NCBI RefSeq assembly: GCF_031143425.1
Contig: NC_090451.1
Coordinates: 666,624,508 to 666,688,507 of the forward strand
DNA from: Pleurodeles waltl
Lineage: Eukaryota > Chordata > Amphibia > Caudata > Salamandridae
DNA length: 64,000 bases
Direction of reading: 5' to 3'
The translations under genes and the position numbers were made by a program. Of the stretch, positions 1 through 13,355 are shown in pieces (the first letter of the stretch is position 1; each line of letters begins with the position of its first letter). The notes under the pieces were generated by a model that saw only the letters and a list, made by a program, of their open reading frames with translations, made no database searches and had not been told where the DNA came from.

Positions 1-23
1 TTAATGGCGGTCGCTGTGCGGCC

Positions 24-1060
24 GTGCCGCTGCGCCCGTCCGCACCTGGACCACGCCCAGTGCCAGTCCCCCTGGCCCTCCTAGCCAAACTCCCCCCAGA
101 CAACACTACCAGCCCCACTCCCTCCACTCCCTCAACCCCGGAGCCCGCCCCACCTGCATTCAAACCAGACCCACACACACAAGGCCCCTTCTCCTGCCGC
201 ACCTGCCTATTCACCTGCTCCACCTCCCACGCACCCCACACCGAGACCCTACGCAACAACCCCCACACAACAACATCCGCACCCACCAAAAAACCTCACA
301 ACCTGCACACGCCCCATGCCAATACCACCTCAAACCACAGCAAAACCTCAAGCACCCCCAACACAATCACACATCACAACAACCACACCACTCGCAACCA
401 TCTCATCTGCCTGTTACTAAACACCCGGTCACTACACAAACATGCCATTGAAATCTGGGACCTCATCACATCACACTCACCGGACATCGTCTTCCTCACA
501 GAAACCTGGACAAACCTCTCATCCGAGCCAGTTATAGCCACAGCCACCCCAGAGGGCTACAAACTCCAGCGCAAAGACCGCCTTAACAAACCAGGAGGCA
601 GCATCACCATCATTCACAAAGACACCATCAAGGTCACCACCAACACCCTCAACGCATGCACTTCCTTATCCACCACAACAACACCACCACCCTCAGAGGC
701 ACACTCGTATACAGGCCCCAAGGACCACGCCCCCCCTTCTGCGACACCATCGCTGACACCATCAGCACGCACGCTCTCATCTCCACAGACAACATACTCC
801 TCGGCGACTTCAACTTTCACCTGGAAAACCCTCACAGCCACAACTCCTCCTTCCTCCTAGACAACCTCACCAACCTTGGCTTCAAAAAACTCGTCACAGC
901 CCCCACCCACTCGGCTGGACACACACTCGACGCAATTTTCACCTCCAGCAAACACATCACCTACACACACACCACCAAACTCCAATGGACGACCACCACT
1001 GCGTCCACTTCTCCTACAACAAACCACCCACACACCACCACCAACACTCCACCCCCTACC
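24..1060 (+). pseudogene. L2-like ORF2, N-terminal part with apurinic-type endonuclease domain (frameshifted)
   Basis: The endonuclease nicks target DNA to prime reverse transcription. Visible motifs, in order: LLLNTRSL and VFLTETW (about 410-515), then after a frame change near 655 VYRPQGP, LLGDFNFHLE and GHTLDAIFTSS (about 695-950), then after another frame change DHHCVHFSYN (about 988-1020). These match the N, E, GDFN and DH blocks of AP-type LINE endonucleases. Upstream, 24-400 reads as a proline- and threonine-rich stretch with a short cysteine cluster, which could be a low-complexity linker or chance. At least two frame changes within the domain show it is not functional. No credible start codon can be chosen. 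Confidence 0.75.
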
Positions 1061-1849
1061 GCATGTGGGACAAGATCCCCACAGAGCGCTTGAACTCCCA
1101 ACTGTCACAACACCCCCAACACCACCGACCCCAACACCGCCGCACACAACCTCAACAAATGGATCACCAGCTGTGCAGACTCTCTTGCGCCCCTCAGAAA
1201 AAACATCACCACCCGCAACATCAAGAACGTCCCATGGTTCACCACTGAACTCCAAGAGTCCAAACGCAAATGCCGCAAAGCAGAGAAAACGTGGAGGCAA
1301 GAACCCTCCACCACAAACTTCTCCGCCATCAAAACCACCACACGCAACCACCACCAACTCATACGCACCACCAAAAGAGCACACTACAAGGAACGTATTG
1401 ACAACTCCCAAAACAGCAAAGAACTCTTTACCATCATCAAAGAGCTCTCCAAACCCAAAGCCAGCAACCTAGACCCCACACACACACAAACCCTCTGTAA
1501 CTCCCTCTCAAATCATTTTCACCGCAAAATCCAGGACATACACAACAGCTTCATACCACACACACCCTCCACACGCAACCTCCACACGCCAAACACAATC
1601 CCACCACACACACCCCCCAACCTACTCACCACCTGGACCCCCACCACCGACGAAGAAACTGAAAAGACAATGAACTCCATTCACTCTGGCTCCCCCTCCG
1701 ACCCCTGCCCCCATCGAATATATAACAAAGCAGCCCCACCATCGCCCCCAAACTCCGTGCCATAATCAACAGCTCATTCAAAACCGCCACCTTCCCAGAA
1801 CCCTGGAAACACGCGGAAGTCACAGCTCTCCTAAAAAAAAAAAAAAGCT

Positions 1850-3168
1850 GACCCAGATGACCTCTCCAACTACCGCCCCATCTCCCTCCTCCCTTTCCCA
1901 GCCAAGGTCACGGAAAAAATAGTCAACTCCCGCCTATCCCACTTCCTCGAGGCTAACCACACACTCGACCCCTCCCAATCTGGGTTCCGCAAGAACCACA
2001 GCACGGAAACTGCTCTCATCGCATGCACCGACGAAATCAAATCCAGAGTCGACGTGGGCGAGACCGTTGCACTCATACTCCAGGACTCTCCACAGCCTTT
2101 GACACTGTCTGTCACGACACACTCCGCACACGCCTTCACAGCGCTGGGATCCGCCACAAAGCCCTTGACTGGCTCACCTCCTTCCTCACCGACAGAACCC
2201 AAAAAGTCCGTCTCCCACCCTTCCAGTCCTCCGCCACCAAAATCACCTGCGGAGTCCCACAAGGCACCTCCCTCAGCCTCACACTCTTCAACATTTACAT
2301 GGTCCCACTCGCCAACATCCTCAAACCTCACGGTATCACCATCCTCTCATACGCTGATGACACACAACTCATCTTCTGCCTCACCCGCAACACCACCACC
2401 GCCAAAACCAACCTACGTGCTGCAGTCCTTGACACCGCTGCCTGGATGACAGCCAACCACCTCAAATTCAACTCCAACAAAACCGAGATAATCATTTTTG
2501 GTCCACACAAAAACGCTTGGGACTCCTCCTGGTGGGCCACCACGTTAGGCCCCGCAAACCACGCACGCAACCTCGGCATCATCCTTGATCCCCCCCCTCT
2601 CAATGACCCAACAAATCAACGCCATCACCTCCTCATGTTTTAACACACTCCGCACACTGAACAAAACATTCAAATGGATCCCCACAGAGACCAGAAAGAC
2701 AGTCACCCACGCACTCATCAGCAGCAGGCTAAACTACGGCAACGCACTCTATGCTGGCACCACACTCAAACTCAAGCGCAAACTACAGCGAATCCAGAAC
2801 GCAGCAGCATGACTCATCCTCGACCTCCTCCGCCATGAACACATCTCCCCACACCTCAAATCCCTCCACTTGCTCCCCATAGCAAAAAGATCACCTTTAA
2901 GATCCTCATCCACGCACACAAATCCCTCCACAACACCGGCCCATCCTACCTTAACGAAAGAGTGACCTTCCACACCCCCACACGCCACCTCCGCTCCGCC
3001 GACCTCTCTCTCGCCACAGTCCCCCGCATCAAATACACCACCACTGGAGGCAGATCCTTCTCCTATCTGGCCCCCAAAGCATGGAACTCCCTCCCCACCC
3101 ACCTCCGCAAGACCCAAGACCTCCTACTCTTCAGGAAGGGCCTTAAAACCTGGCTTTCTGAACAGTGA
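1850..3168 (+). pseudogene. L2-like ORF2, reverse transcriptase and C-terminal domain (frameshifted, internal stop)
   Basis: RT that copies the LINE RNA. Blocks in order: NYRPISLLP and GFRKNHSTETAL (about 1868-2020), a frameshift near 2088 inside the block where the first catalytic Asp normally lies (STAFDTVCHD), CGVPQGTSLSLTLFNIY (about 2250-2300), YADDTQLIF (about 2348-2376) with both catalytic Asp, and NLGIILD (about 2570). The thumb and C-terminal region continues with LISSRLNYGNALYAG, a stop near 2810, and the usual L2/CR1 ending GGRSFSYLAPKAWNSLP to a TGA at 3168. The final frame is open for only 68 codons. The copy is an old dead insertion, but the domain order is complete. Confidence 0.8.
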
Positions 3169-3264
3169 TCGCCCGCCCCCTCCCCCCCCCCCCAGCGTCT
3201 TGAGACCCTCACGGGTGAGTAGCGCGCTTTATAAGTCTCTTTGATTGATTGATTGATTGATTGA

Positions 3265-4164
3265 ACAGTACACCCACAGGCTATCCATGGTGTGCTGTAA
3301 GGACACCTCCAGGACCCTAACAGTACACACACACACAGGCCATCCGCAATATGCCTGAAGATGTGCAATTATATATAGTTAGTTAACCGTGCAACAGAAG
3401 TTGTAAAGAGAATGATAGGTCAAGGACAGACATATTGAATAATAAACCTATGGAAATATGTTGCAAAATGTGAGTAGTGCTGAAAAGAGAAATGCAGCCA
3501 GGTTGCTCTCTCTGGCCACGGCGCTCTACTATGATAGTTTTAGGTACTAAGCACTTCCTAGAAAGGGATGTAGAAAACCTTGCTTCAATGGTGTTGGAGA
3601 ACCTCCCTCCACTTGCCGGTTGTTCTGGACCTCAGATGTTTTGAACAAAGACCCCCTTCCTTTGTGTTTTTTGTTATTTATTTTAGCTTGGAGCCGTGGC
3701 GGTGACTAATCACTCCCGGGTGGGTTCACCCACGCTTGGCCCGGGTTGAAGGACAGCTCAGCTCGTTGGCACACCTCGATGCCCAGAACGGTTGGCACCA
3801 GGCCAGAGGCAGCACAGAAACATTAGCATCTCCCTGGGCTCTGCACCTGGCACCCCCTGCATCCCTCTCCAGCGGTTTTATCTCTGAAGCACCGTCTCCA
3901 GCACGGACATAAAACAGCTCGCTCCAGAGAGCCGGGCCTTTAAGGGCACCGAGAGTTAAATGGATTGTAAATTGCACCGCGGCCGCAGAGATCCATCCTG
4001 TCTGCGAGACGGCCAGAGGGCCCGCGCGGCTGCAGTTAAACACAGTCCGTGGCCATCGGAGCCATTCATCCCGGAGCAGGCCAGAGCTGCCCATCCGAGC
4101 TTGCTGCACGGCCTCTGCAATGCCCACCGTCGCTGATGGAGGCCGGCTAGGGCTTCCGCCCTCC
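3265..4164. other. Unassigned sequence, no gene recognised
   Basis: No recognisable coding region. The first half is AT-rich. 3640-4140 is GC-richer and carries a 133-codon minus-strand open frame (3726-4127) with no domain I recognise, no splice signals and no related copy here; I regard it as chance. Confidence 0.5.
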
Positions 4165-7100
4165 AGTATTACAAGCTGCCTGGGTACTAACTAAACCCCC
4201 TCGCACACTGCATGCTACCAGTGTACTAACTAAACTCCCTCGCAAATTACATGCTATCAGTGTACTAACTGAACTCCCTCACACATTACATGCTACCTGT
4301 GCAGTAACTAAACTCCCTTAAATATTATATGCTACCAGTGTACTAACTAAACTCCCTCGCACATTACATGCTACCTGTGCAGTAACTAAACTCCCCCTAT
4401 TATTACATGCCACCTGTGTACTAACTGAACTCCCTCACACATTACATGCTACCAGTGTACTAACTAAACTCCCTCGCACATTACATGCTACCTGTGCAGT
4501 AACTAAACTCCCCATATTATTACATGCCACCTGTGTACTAACTGAACTCCCTCACACATTACATGCTACCAGTGTACTAACTAAACTCCCTCGCACATTA
4601 CATGCTACCTGTGCAGTAACTAAAGTCCCTTAAATATTATATGCTACCAGTGTACTAACTAAACTCCCTCGCACATTACAGGCTACCTGTGCAGTAACTG
4701 CTACCAGTGTACTAACTAAACCCCCTCACACATTACATGCTACCTGTGCAGTAACTAAACTCCCCCTATTATTACATGCCACCTGTGTACTAACTGAACT
4801 CCCTCGCACATTACATGCTACCAGTGTACTAACCTCCCTCACACATAACATGCTACCTGTGCAGTAACTAAACTCCCTTAAATATTATATGCTACCAGTG
4901 TACTAACGAAACTCCCTCGCACATTACATGTGCAGTAACTGCTACCAGTGTACGAACTAAACTCCCTCGCACATTGCATGCTACCTGTGCAGTAACTGCT
5001 ACCAGTGTACTTACTAAACTCCCTCGCACATTACATGCTACCTGTGCAGTAACTGCTACCAGTGTACTAACGAAACTCCCTCGCACATTGCATGCTACCT
5101 GTGCAGTAACTAAACTCCCTTAAATATTATATGCTACCAGTGTACTAACGAAACTCCCTCGCACATTACATGTGCAGTAACTGCTACCGGTGTAGTAACT
5201 AAACTCCCTCGCACATTGCATGCTACCTGTGCAGTAACTGCTACCAGTGTACTAACGAAACTCCCTCGCACATTGCATGCTACCTGTGCAGTAACTAAAC
5301 TCCCTTAAATATTATATGCTACCAGTGTACTAATGAAACTCCCTCGCACATTACATGTGCAGTAACTGCTACCGGTGTAGTAACTAAACTCCCTCGCACA
5401 TTGCATGCTACCTGTGCAGTAACTGCTACCAGTGTACTAACTAAACTCCCTCGCACATTACATGCTACCTGTGCAGTAAATGCTACCAGTGTACTAACTA
5501 AACTCCTTCGCACATTACATGCTACCTGTGCAGTAACTAAACTCCCCCTATTATTACTTGCCACATGTGTACTAACTGAACTCCCTCACACAATACATGC
5601 TACCAGTGTACTAACTAAACTCCCTCACACATTACATGTTACCTGTGCAGTAACTGCTACCAGTGTACTAATGGAACTCCATCGCACATTACATGCTACA
5701 TGTGCAGTAACTAAACTCCCCCTATTATTACATGCCACCTGTGTACTAACTGAACTCCCTCGCACATTACATGCTACCAGTTTACTAACCTCCCTCACAC
5801 ATAACATGCTACCTGTGCAGTAACTAAACTCCCTTAAATATTATATGCTACCAGTGTACTAACGAAACTCCCTCGCACATTACATGTGCAGTAACTGCTA
5901 CCAGTGTACTAACTAAACTCCCTCACACATTGCATGCTACCTGTGCAGTAACTGCTACCAGTGTACTTACTAAACTCCCTCGCACATTACATGCTACCTG
6001 TGCAGTAACTACCTTTTACTAACGAAACTCCCTCGCACATTGCATGCTACCTGTGAAGTAATTAAACTCCCTTAAATATTATATGCTACCAGTGTACTAA
6101 CGAAACTCCCTCGCACATTACATGTGCAGTAACTGCTACCGGTGTAGTAACTAAACTCCCTCGCACATTGCATGCTACCTGTGCAGTAACTGCTACCAGT
6201 GTACTAACTAAACTCCCTCGCACATTACATGCTACCTGTGCAGTAACTGCTACCAGTGTACTAACTAAACTCCTTCGCACATTACACGCTACCTGTGCAG
6301 TAACTAAACTCCCCCTATTATTACATGCCACCTGTGTACTAACTGAACTCCCTCACACAATACATGCTACCAGTGTACTAACTAAACTCCCTCACACATT
6401 ACATGCTACCTGTGCAGTAACTGCTACCAGTGTACTAACTAAACTCCCTCACACATTACATGCTACCTGTGCAGTAACTAAACTCCCCCTAGTATTACAT
6501 GCCACCTGTGTACTAACTGAACTCCCTCACACATAACATGCTACCAGTGTACTAACTAAACTCCCTCACACATTACATGCTACCTGTGCAGTAACTAAAC
6601 TCCCTCAAATATTACATGCTACCTGTGCAGTAACTGCTACCAGTGTACTAATGAAACTCCCTCGCACATTGCATGTGCAGTAACTGCTACCAGTGTACTA
6701 ACTAAACTCCCTCGCACATTACATGCTACCTGTGCAGTAACTGCTACCAGTGTACTAACTAAACTCCCTCGCACATTATATGCTACCTGTGCAGTAACTG
6801 CTACCAGTGTACTAACTAAATTCCCTCGCACATTACATGCTACATGTGCAGTAACTAAACTCCTTCGCACATTACATGCTACATGTGCAGTAACTAAACT
6901 CCCCCTATTATTACATGCCACCTGTGTACTAACTGAACTCCCTCACACATTACATGCTACCAGTGTGCTAACCTCCCTCACACATAACATGGTACCAGTG
7001 TACTAACAAAACTCCCTCGCACATTGCATGCTACCTGTGCAGTAACTAAACTCCCTTAAATATTATATGCTACCAGTGTACTAACAAAACTCCCTCGCAC

Positions 7101-8065
7101 ATTACATGTGCAGTAACTGCTACCAGTGTACTAACTAAACTCCCTCGCACATTGCATGCTACCTGTGCAGTAACTGCTACCAGTGTACTTACTAAACTCC
7201 CTCGCACATTACATGCTACATGTGCAGTAACTAAACTCCCCCTATTATTACATGCTACCTGTGTACTAACTGAACTCCCTCACACATTACATGCTACCAG
7301 AGCAGTAACTGCTACTAGTGTACTAATGGAACTCCCTCGCACATTACATGTGCAGTAACTGCTACCCTTGCACATTACATGCTACCTGTGCAATAACTGC
7401 TACCAGTGTACTAACGAAACTCCCTCGCACATTACATGTGCAGTAACTGCTATCAGTGTACTAACTAAACTCCCTCCGACATTACATGCTACCTGTGCAG
7501 TAACTGCTACCAGTTTACTAACTAAACTCCCTCACACATTACATGCTACCTGTGCAGTAACTAAACTCCCTCAAATATTACATGCTACCTGTGTACTAAC
7601 TAAACTCCCTCACACATTACATGCTACCTGTGCAGTAACTAAACTCCCTCAAATATTACACACTACCTGTGTACTAACTAAACTCCCTCACACATTACAT
7701 GCTACCGGTGCAGTAACTAAACTCCCTTAGATATTACATGTGTACTAACTAAACTCCCTCGCACATTACATGCTACCTATGCAGTAACTAAACTCCTTAA
7801 AATATTACATGCTACCAGTGTACTAACTAAACTCCCTCACAGATCACATGCTACCTATGTACTAGCTAAACTTCCTAAACTCTCTCAAGCATTACATGCT
7901 ATTTATGTACTACCTAAACTCCCTTAAATGTTACATGCTACCTGTGCATTAACTCCCTCAATCATTACATGCTACCTGTGTACTAACTAAACTCCCTCAC
8001 ACATTACATACTACCTATGTTTTACCTAAACTCCCTCAAATATTACATGTGACCTGTGTAACATG
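4165..8065. repeat. Minisatellite array, ~39-bp unit with ~20-bp half-units
   Basis: About 3.9 kb of tandem repeats. The usual 39-bp unit reads ACTAACTAAACTCCCTCGCA then CATTACATGCTACCAGTGT. Variant units have TATTATTACATGCCACC or TTAAATATTATATGC in the middle, and there are half-units such as AGTAACTGCTACCAGTGT. Units are arranged in longer blocks: 5319-5823 and 6086-6590 have the same order of variants at an offset of 767 bp. Many medium-length open frames on both strands (HATCAVTATSVLTKLP-type peptides) arise only from the repeat and are not genes. Toward 7750-8065 the units diverge, as expected for an array edge. Confidence 0.95.
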
Positions 8066-11000
8066 TAGTAACTTATTACAATTTACTAGTGGCTCCACAG
8101 TGCCTCACAGTGCTTGCCCAGCCCTGGGTTTCAAGGCGCTCTAGCTCCCCGATGATCTAAGCTAGTGAAGAGGGTTGATCTCTAAACTGATTTTATAGCA
8201 GTGTAATACTCAAGCCACATTTCCAAAGACATTGCCATCTGCCAACCCTCGCATACAGCCTCACTGTGCCTCAGCGTCTTTGCTGTCTCTTCCAAATTTA
8301 GGACATCACAGGCTTAATGACGGAGTGGAAACAGTCAATTGCAAACCATTCTTAGGATGCAAACATATACATGGCAATGCCAAGGTCTCGCACATACTTA
8401 AGACAACGCCAGCGCCATAAAGCAGCATCTAAAACTGAGTTTGCAGGTAAACCTTCATTGGAAAATACTACAATTTAGACTGGGGGAACAGCTCTCTAGT
8501 TGGCCTCAAATTGTTCATAGCACATCCCAGCCTATTTCCGCTTGTCACCCTGGGACAATGCAGCCATACGTTATCAGATGGTAAGGGATGTCCAACTCAC
8601 AGAGGACTGCCTTGAGTGCACTACTATGGCTGTCGATGGAGGCAAATGTGCCTTGCACTTTGCAAGTCACCCTGGAAGAATTCTGGCCCGTAGACACAAT
8701 CTCTAACCAGGAATAAAGGTTTTGAAAGCAAAGTTAAACGGCTTTGCTCATATCACCAGGGATGTAACTTCAAAGGGTCCCACCACCCCTGATCAATGAA
8801 TTCCCATGTTAAGAGTAGGGACTAACACCGTCTTTCTACGGTGCGTGCTTATAGTGCCAGGGAAACTCCAGAAGGCACTACCAAAGAGAACCTAGGGTTC
8901 AAGTCTGGGTTTAGGCACTGCCCAGAGTATTGCTTTCTGTGTATGCTCACAGCTATGTGCAGCATAGAGACAGCTTTGAGGGAGATAAGACATTTACAGG
9001 CTCTGCAGGCAGCAGAGGAGAAGAAACATGGTCAGCTACATGAGCTATGAATACTGGGAGAGACGGGAGGTCAAAGGTGTACTACTTTAGGGGGCAACAA
9101 GATAAAGAGATTAGTAAAACAAAATGTGGAAAGGCCATAGATACCCCATTAACCCTGTGAAGTGAATCTCTGAGAGCTAATTATTTCTAGAAGTTGATTA
9201 ATTCCTGACATCATTCAATATGATTATCTGGCATCAATAACACAGAAATGGATTTTATAGACTATTAAAGGTAAAAAAAAAAAAAAAGGCTATAATCATG
9301 TGCTTTTCCCATGCGCACTGAACATGATTATATGAACTTGCTTCATGTCTCTTCCTCACATAGGCACAGAAACATTTTGTGATGGGCTGGCTGAGCTGTG
9401 CTGTTTCCATGATGCCCTGTCAGGGTGATGAGCAGATGTGATGATGGTACATGAGCATGTGTGTGAGGTGGAGAGTTCTTCCTAGAGTGGTTAATGCTCT
9501 GTGGGTAGTGTATTGCTCCTCTGGTCCATTCTTCTGCTTGTGAAATTCTACACTGTCCCTCTCAGACTTTTGAGTCTTTATGGAGGATGAAATTATGTGG
9601 TTTTGAAGAATAAATCCACTGAAATCAATGGAGCTAAAAGTATAATTTGGATAGTCAGGACGTTTTTATGGGCAGGCAATAACACTGGTTTATAGTGGGC
9701 ATTTTGCTTGTCTGGAGGGTGAAGAGGAGCAGGTGGCGTGTTAATACTCTACAAATAAGGATGCATTTCGAGGTACTGTGTACTCTCCAGGGAGATGAAG
9801 TGACCAAGTGAGCTCACTGACACTGGAGCCTGTGCTCTGCAAATTATACAAAGACCACTGTAGCAGGTGCTTAAACTCCTGAGCTATCAGACTGAGACAG
9901 GAAACCCGCAACTTGCAGGTGACACAGCATCTTTGTCTTGTCAGCACATTAACTTATTACTGACAGCTTTTCTAAGTTTCCTTTTATGCAACAGATACCA
10001 CAATGCTTAGATTGGACCGAGGCTTTAAGAATGTTGCTTTCCTCTCAGAATAATGTTCACCCTTCCACCAGCACCTCTAAGACCTCCTCTCACACCTCTA
10101 TCTTCTAGAAAACCGCTTCATATTTAGGCTACATTGACCATCCACTTGCTCACTCTACCATCTTTTTTAATTAGCCACCTTACAGCGTGTGCTGGGAAAT
10201 CTCACTCTCAGACCCCTGATTACTAACGAAGCTACGCCCTTGCATATCTCTTGGAGAAGGCAGTGTCCTCCTCCTTTCAGCCTCTTCTAATCTGGTGTTG
10301 TTTTTTAAACGCCTTTGATTTTCTCAGGCCACACATTGTTGATATGTCAGTGTATGGTGATATCATTCAACCAGTGTCTTACTTTTTGTCCCCTGAAGAG
10401 GCTACGGACTCCTCTTCTCCGAAGATAACTTCCAGAGCAGCATGTCTCTCTTGGGCCACCATCTACCCAGATGCAGAGCTCCACAGGTGACCAGTGGTGA
10501 TGAGGTGGAGGAGACACGTCACTGCATTTTACCCAAATGCATCAGTTGAAGGTATGTCAACAAAACCACAATTTATCCATAAACACGTCTCTAGGGGCTC
10601 GGGGCAGGGCCATTACCAAGCTCCATATCTTGTTCTATTCCTGCTTGATTGTATCCACTCTAGGTTGCAAATACTACTATACTAGTAGCAGTAGTACATT
10701 TGTGTCACACCTCATACTGGAGGGAGCTACAACTACAACTCAGGTACAACAGTACTCACTAAGTGCAGCAGGAGGAGCAGTGGCAGCTACAAGTCATCAA
10801 ATCAGGTCACATAACCAGCACAGACGGCAACACACCCTAGCCTCACCACACTCCTGAGAACAGAAGAAGAAATCATATTAAACTAAAAAGAAAGGAAATA
10901 GAGCTACTTGTAAACATGCCTATCGGGAGACTCTTCTTTCTCGTGTGTTTGAAAGTAGGTGTGGCCAATGTTGGTCTTGACAGATGGATCCATGTGACAT

Positions 11001-12440
11001 ATTCAGGATTTCCACAGACTGTAAATGATTCTCGTTTAAATTATTTTAATATGGATTTGTCTCTAAAGATATCCTTAAGATTTAGCATGAATACGACCCT
11101 CATCCACAGGTAACACCCAAAGTCTCTGAGGGAAGTGGGGTTTACTGAAAATGTAATCGAAAGGCTTAAAAAAGAATACGAGGGTTACATCACTTTTTGC
11201 CATGCTAGGAGTCCCGAGTAAATGTGAAAGGGGCAAGAAATTTAGTTTTACTAGTATGAGGGTTATAAGATTTGGAGTAACTCGGCAGATCCACAGTCTT
11301 GCACATAGACACTTCAAGTCCCAAAGGCGGCCCAAACACGTAGATGAAAATTCAGAGTGAAATGGTGAACTACCAAGGGAATGAAGTGCTGTATTCCAGA
11401 TTCCCTTGTAATTCAACATTTCTAAAGGTATACCTAGTAATCCACAGAAATACTCCCTTCTTCAGAATTAACCATCCTCCAGAACTCCTTAGGGTATGTA
11501 CTAAGCCACTCATAATGAGACAATTTATATTTGTTTAGTCATATAGTTGGAAGATGATACAAGATAGTCATGAGGGGGTTTACATCTAAAAATTATGCAT
11601 TATTCCACAGTTGTATTTTTCATAATCCCATTTTAGGTACATGCAAGATTAAATGAGTTGCCCATAATTAAACAGCTTTCAAATGAGTGCGAAGAATCTA
11701 ATTTACGTTTAAGTATGCAGGTCAGAGTCAGCAGACTGTGGCTGGGAATATCTAATCCCGTATATCGACGGGATGAATATAGCTACAAGACTATCAAGGG
11801 CCATAATATTGAAAGGTAAGTGCACAGAGGGAGGTAAGCATTTACTGTTCTTAACTACACATCTATGTGCCTTGAAGGTATACACATCACCAAGCTTTGT
11901 GTATGAGCAGTTAGGTATATATTTTTTTTATAGAAATGTACCTGCCGATATTTTGTTCCTTGATATCGTTGTAAAGGAATTCTGTCCTGTTGACATTCAG
12001 GAATTAATGTTCCCAGCCTAAAAAGATTGAGGTTTTCAACCATTAGATCATATCCCCTTGGTACGTAAATCACTCACAAACCATAGTGTGATGGGGGCGT
12101 AGATTCAGGGGGGTGTTTGGGGTGTTATCCCTCCCCACCCTCCATTTGTAGTAAATAGTTGGGTACAAGTGCTTTCAGTCGGTAATGGTGCGGTGGCTGA
12201 TGGATTTCACCTTGGTTTTCACATACTCCTACACAAGAACACACACACTCACTCTTTTGTCTCTATTTTAAAGGTCTCAAAAATGTTGGTTAGTTTAAAA
12301 AATGATTGTGTTTCAAGTACTCCTAACTCACTGCCCCGTAAGGCCCTCTCATGCCCTGCGTCTCATATAATGTATTTTCACAAGAAACTCCAGCGTGATT
12401 GTTGGAAAATCGAAAGTGTAACCCCCACCAATTCCTACTG
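8066..12440. other. Unassigned single-copy-like sequence, no gene recognised
   Basis: About 4.4 kb with no recognisable exon, RNA gene or full mobile element. There is a run of 15 A at 9273-9287. Near 8893-8910 the sequence GGTTCAAGTCTGGGT resembles a tRNA B box and could mark an old SINE, but I see no matching A box. Open frames here are under 120 codons and look random. Confidence 0.5.
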
Positions 12441-12584
12441 ACTCAGCTACACCCCTGAGTGTTTTGTTTCCGAACATATTTACGTGTTTACTTTGGAGGG
12501 GCCGCGGAGAGAGAGACCCGGTCTAGTCTCTCTGCGTGCTCTTTCGGGGCACAGGAAGTGGCGCGGAGGTGCCCTATTGGTAGC

Positions 12585-12593
12585 CAGGTAAGT
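12585..12593 (+). promoter_or_regulatory. Consensus 5' splice site in the Ngaro leader
   Basis: CAG|GTAAGT, a perfect U1-complementary donor, with the exon ending at 12587. It lies in the GC-rich leader about 770 bp before the gag ATG. Paired with the acceptor at 17881 it would yield a short mRNA whose first ATG opens the SGNH hydrolase. Use of this donor is inferred. Confidence 0.5.
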
Positions 12594-12664
12594 GGGGGAG
12601 GGTCTAGGACAGGGTTTAAATGGGGGGTGGAGGGGTGGGGTCGGCCTCTGTTCCGCGCCGACTG

Positions 12665-12712
12665 AGATGGTAGCAGCAGGCAGCGTTTGAGGCGGTAGCA
12701 GCAGGCAGCGCT
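12665..12712 (+). repeat. Short direct repeat in Ngaro leader
   Basis: GTAGCAGCAGGCAGCG occurs twice, about 26 bp apart (near 12669 and 12695). This is local duplication in the leader; no function is evident. Confidence 0.6.
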
Positions 12713-13109
12713 CATGACAGTTTCGGAAGAAACGCGGAGGCTCAGGTTTTTTATGGCGAGCAGGTAGGCGCGGCTGACGGGCCCCGCGGCACCGGCCTGC
12801 AGCCAACCGGCCGGGTGCCGACCGGATCCAGAACACAGGGCCAGGGGCCTCTGTGGCAGTAGGCTATCCCCATATAGTGGTTTTCTGGCAAATCCAACCA
12901 GCGCTTCCAGAATAATTTTAAAGGCACGCAGCAAGGAGAATACGAGCTGCCACGCGGTGGCAGGCTCGTCAGGCCGCGGAAGCGCGGAGCATTTCGGCAC
13001 TCGACCGGGCCCCTTTTTACAGCACGGATAAGGGCCGGGGGAGCACAGGGGCCACGCGCATCAGGGAGAACAGGCCAGGGGGGGCCCCAAAAGTATATTA
13101 ACGAGGTTA

Positions 13110-13345
13110 AAAAATATATATATATATAAATACAAAATATATAGGCATTCAAATAAAATAAACAACATAAATAAGGGAGGGAGGCCCATAAATAAAATTA
13201 GGCCCGTGGGCCCCCCCAAAAAAAAAATATATATATATATAATTTTATACATAAAATAAATATAGGAGTAGGTGAATAGGGGCATATATACCCCAAAAAT
13301 AATAATAATAATAATAATAATAACAAGTTTAATTTTAAACAGGGA
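13110..13345 (+). repeat. AT-rich simple-sequence stretch before gag
   Basis: TA runs near 13115-13128 and 13228-13242, and an AAT run at about 13298-13324, sit between the GC-rich leader and the gag ATG. The contrast with the flanking GC-rich DNA is sharp. Confidence 0.7.
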
Positions 13346-13355
13346 GTAGGCTGCC

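Larger units (their letters stand above)
1..3264 (+). mobile_element. L2-like non-LTR retrotransposon (LINE), decayed, 5' end possibly cut by window
   Basis: A LINE read on the + strand: an endonuclease region, then a reverse transcriptase, then a short 3' UTR. The frame changes several times and there are stops, so this copy is dead. The 3' UTR contains AGCGCGCTTTATAAG just before a tail of TTGA repeats (about 3239-3264). That end, a short tandem-repeat tail instead of poly(A), and the wording of the RT (GFRKNHSTETAL, YADDTQL, AWNSLPTHLR) are typical of the L2/CR1 group. The sequence is strikingly C- and A-rich on this strand. The 5' limit is unknown because the element may begin outside the window. 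Confidence 0.85.

Noticed and set aside
857..1411. 184-codon minus-strand frame opposite the LINE endonuclease
   Set aside because: Shadow of the C/A-rich LINE; glycine/valine-rich with no domain.
3726..4127. 133-codon minus-strand open frame
   Set aside because: No domain, no start context and no related copy; GC-rich sequence makes long frames likely.
5319..7730. Many 60-140 codon open frames on both strands (HATCAVTATSVLTKLP-type peptides)
   Set aside because: They are translations of the 39-bp minisatellite. The unit length is divisible by three, so frames stay open by chance.
8893..8910. tRNA gene or SINE promoter (B-box-like GGTTCAAGTC)
   Set aside because: No A box at the right distance and no cloverleaf.
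12488..13000. 170-codon minus-strand frame in the Ngaro leader
   Set aside because: Antisense shadow of a GC-rich leader; composition proline/arginine-rich and no motif.
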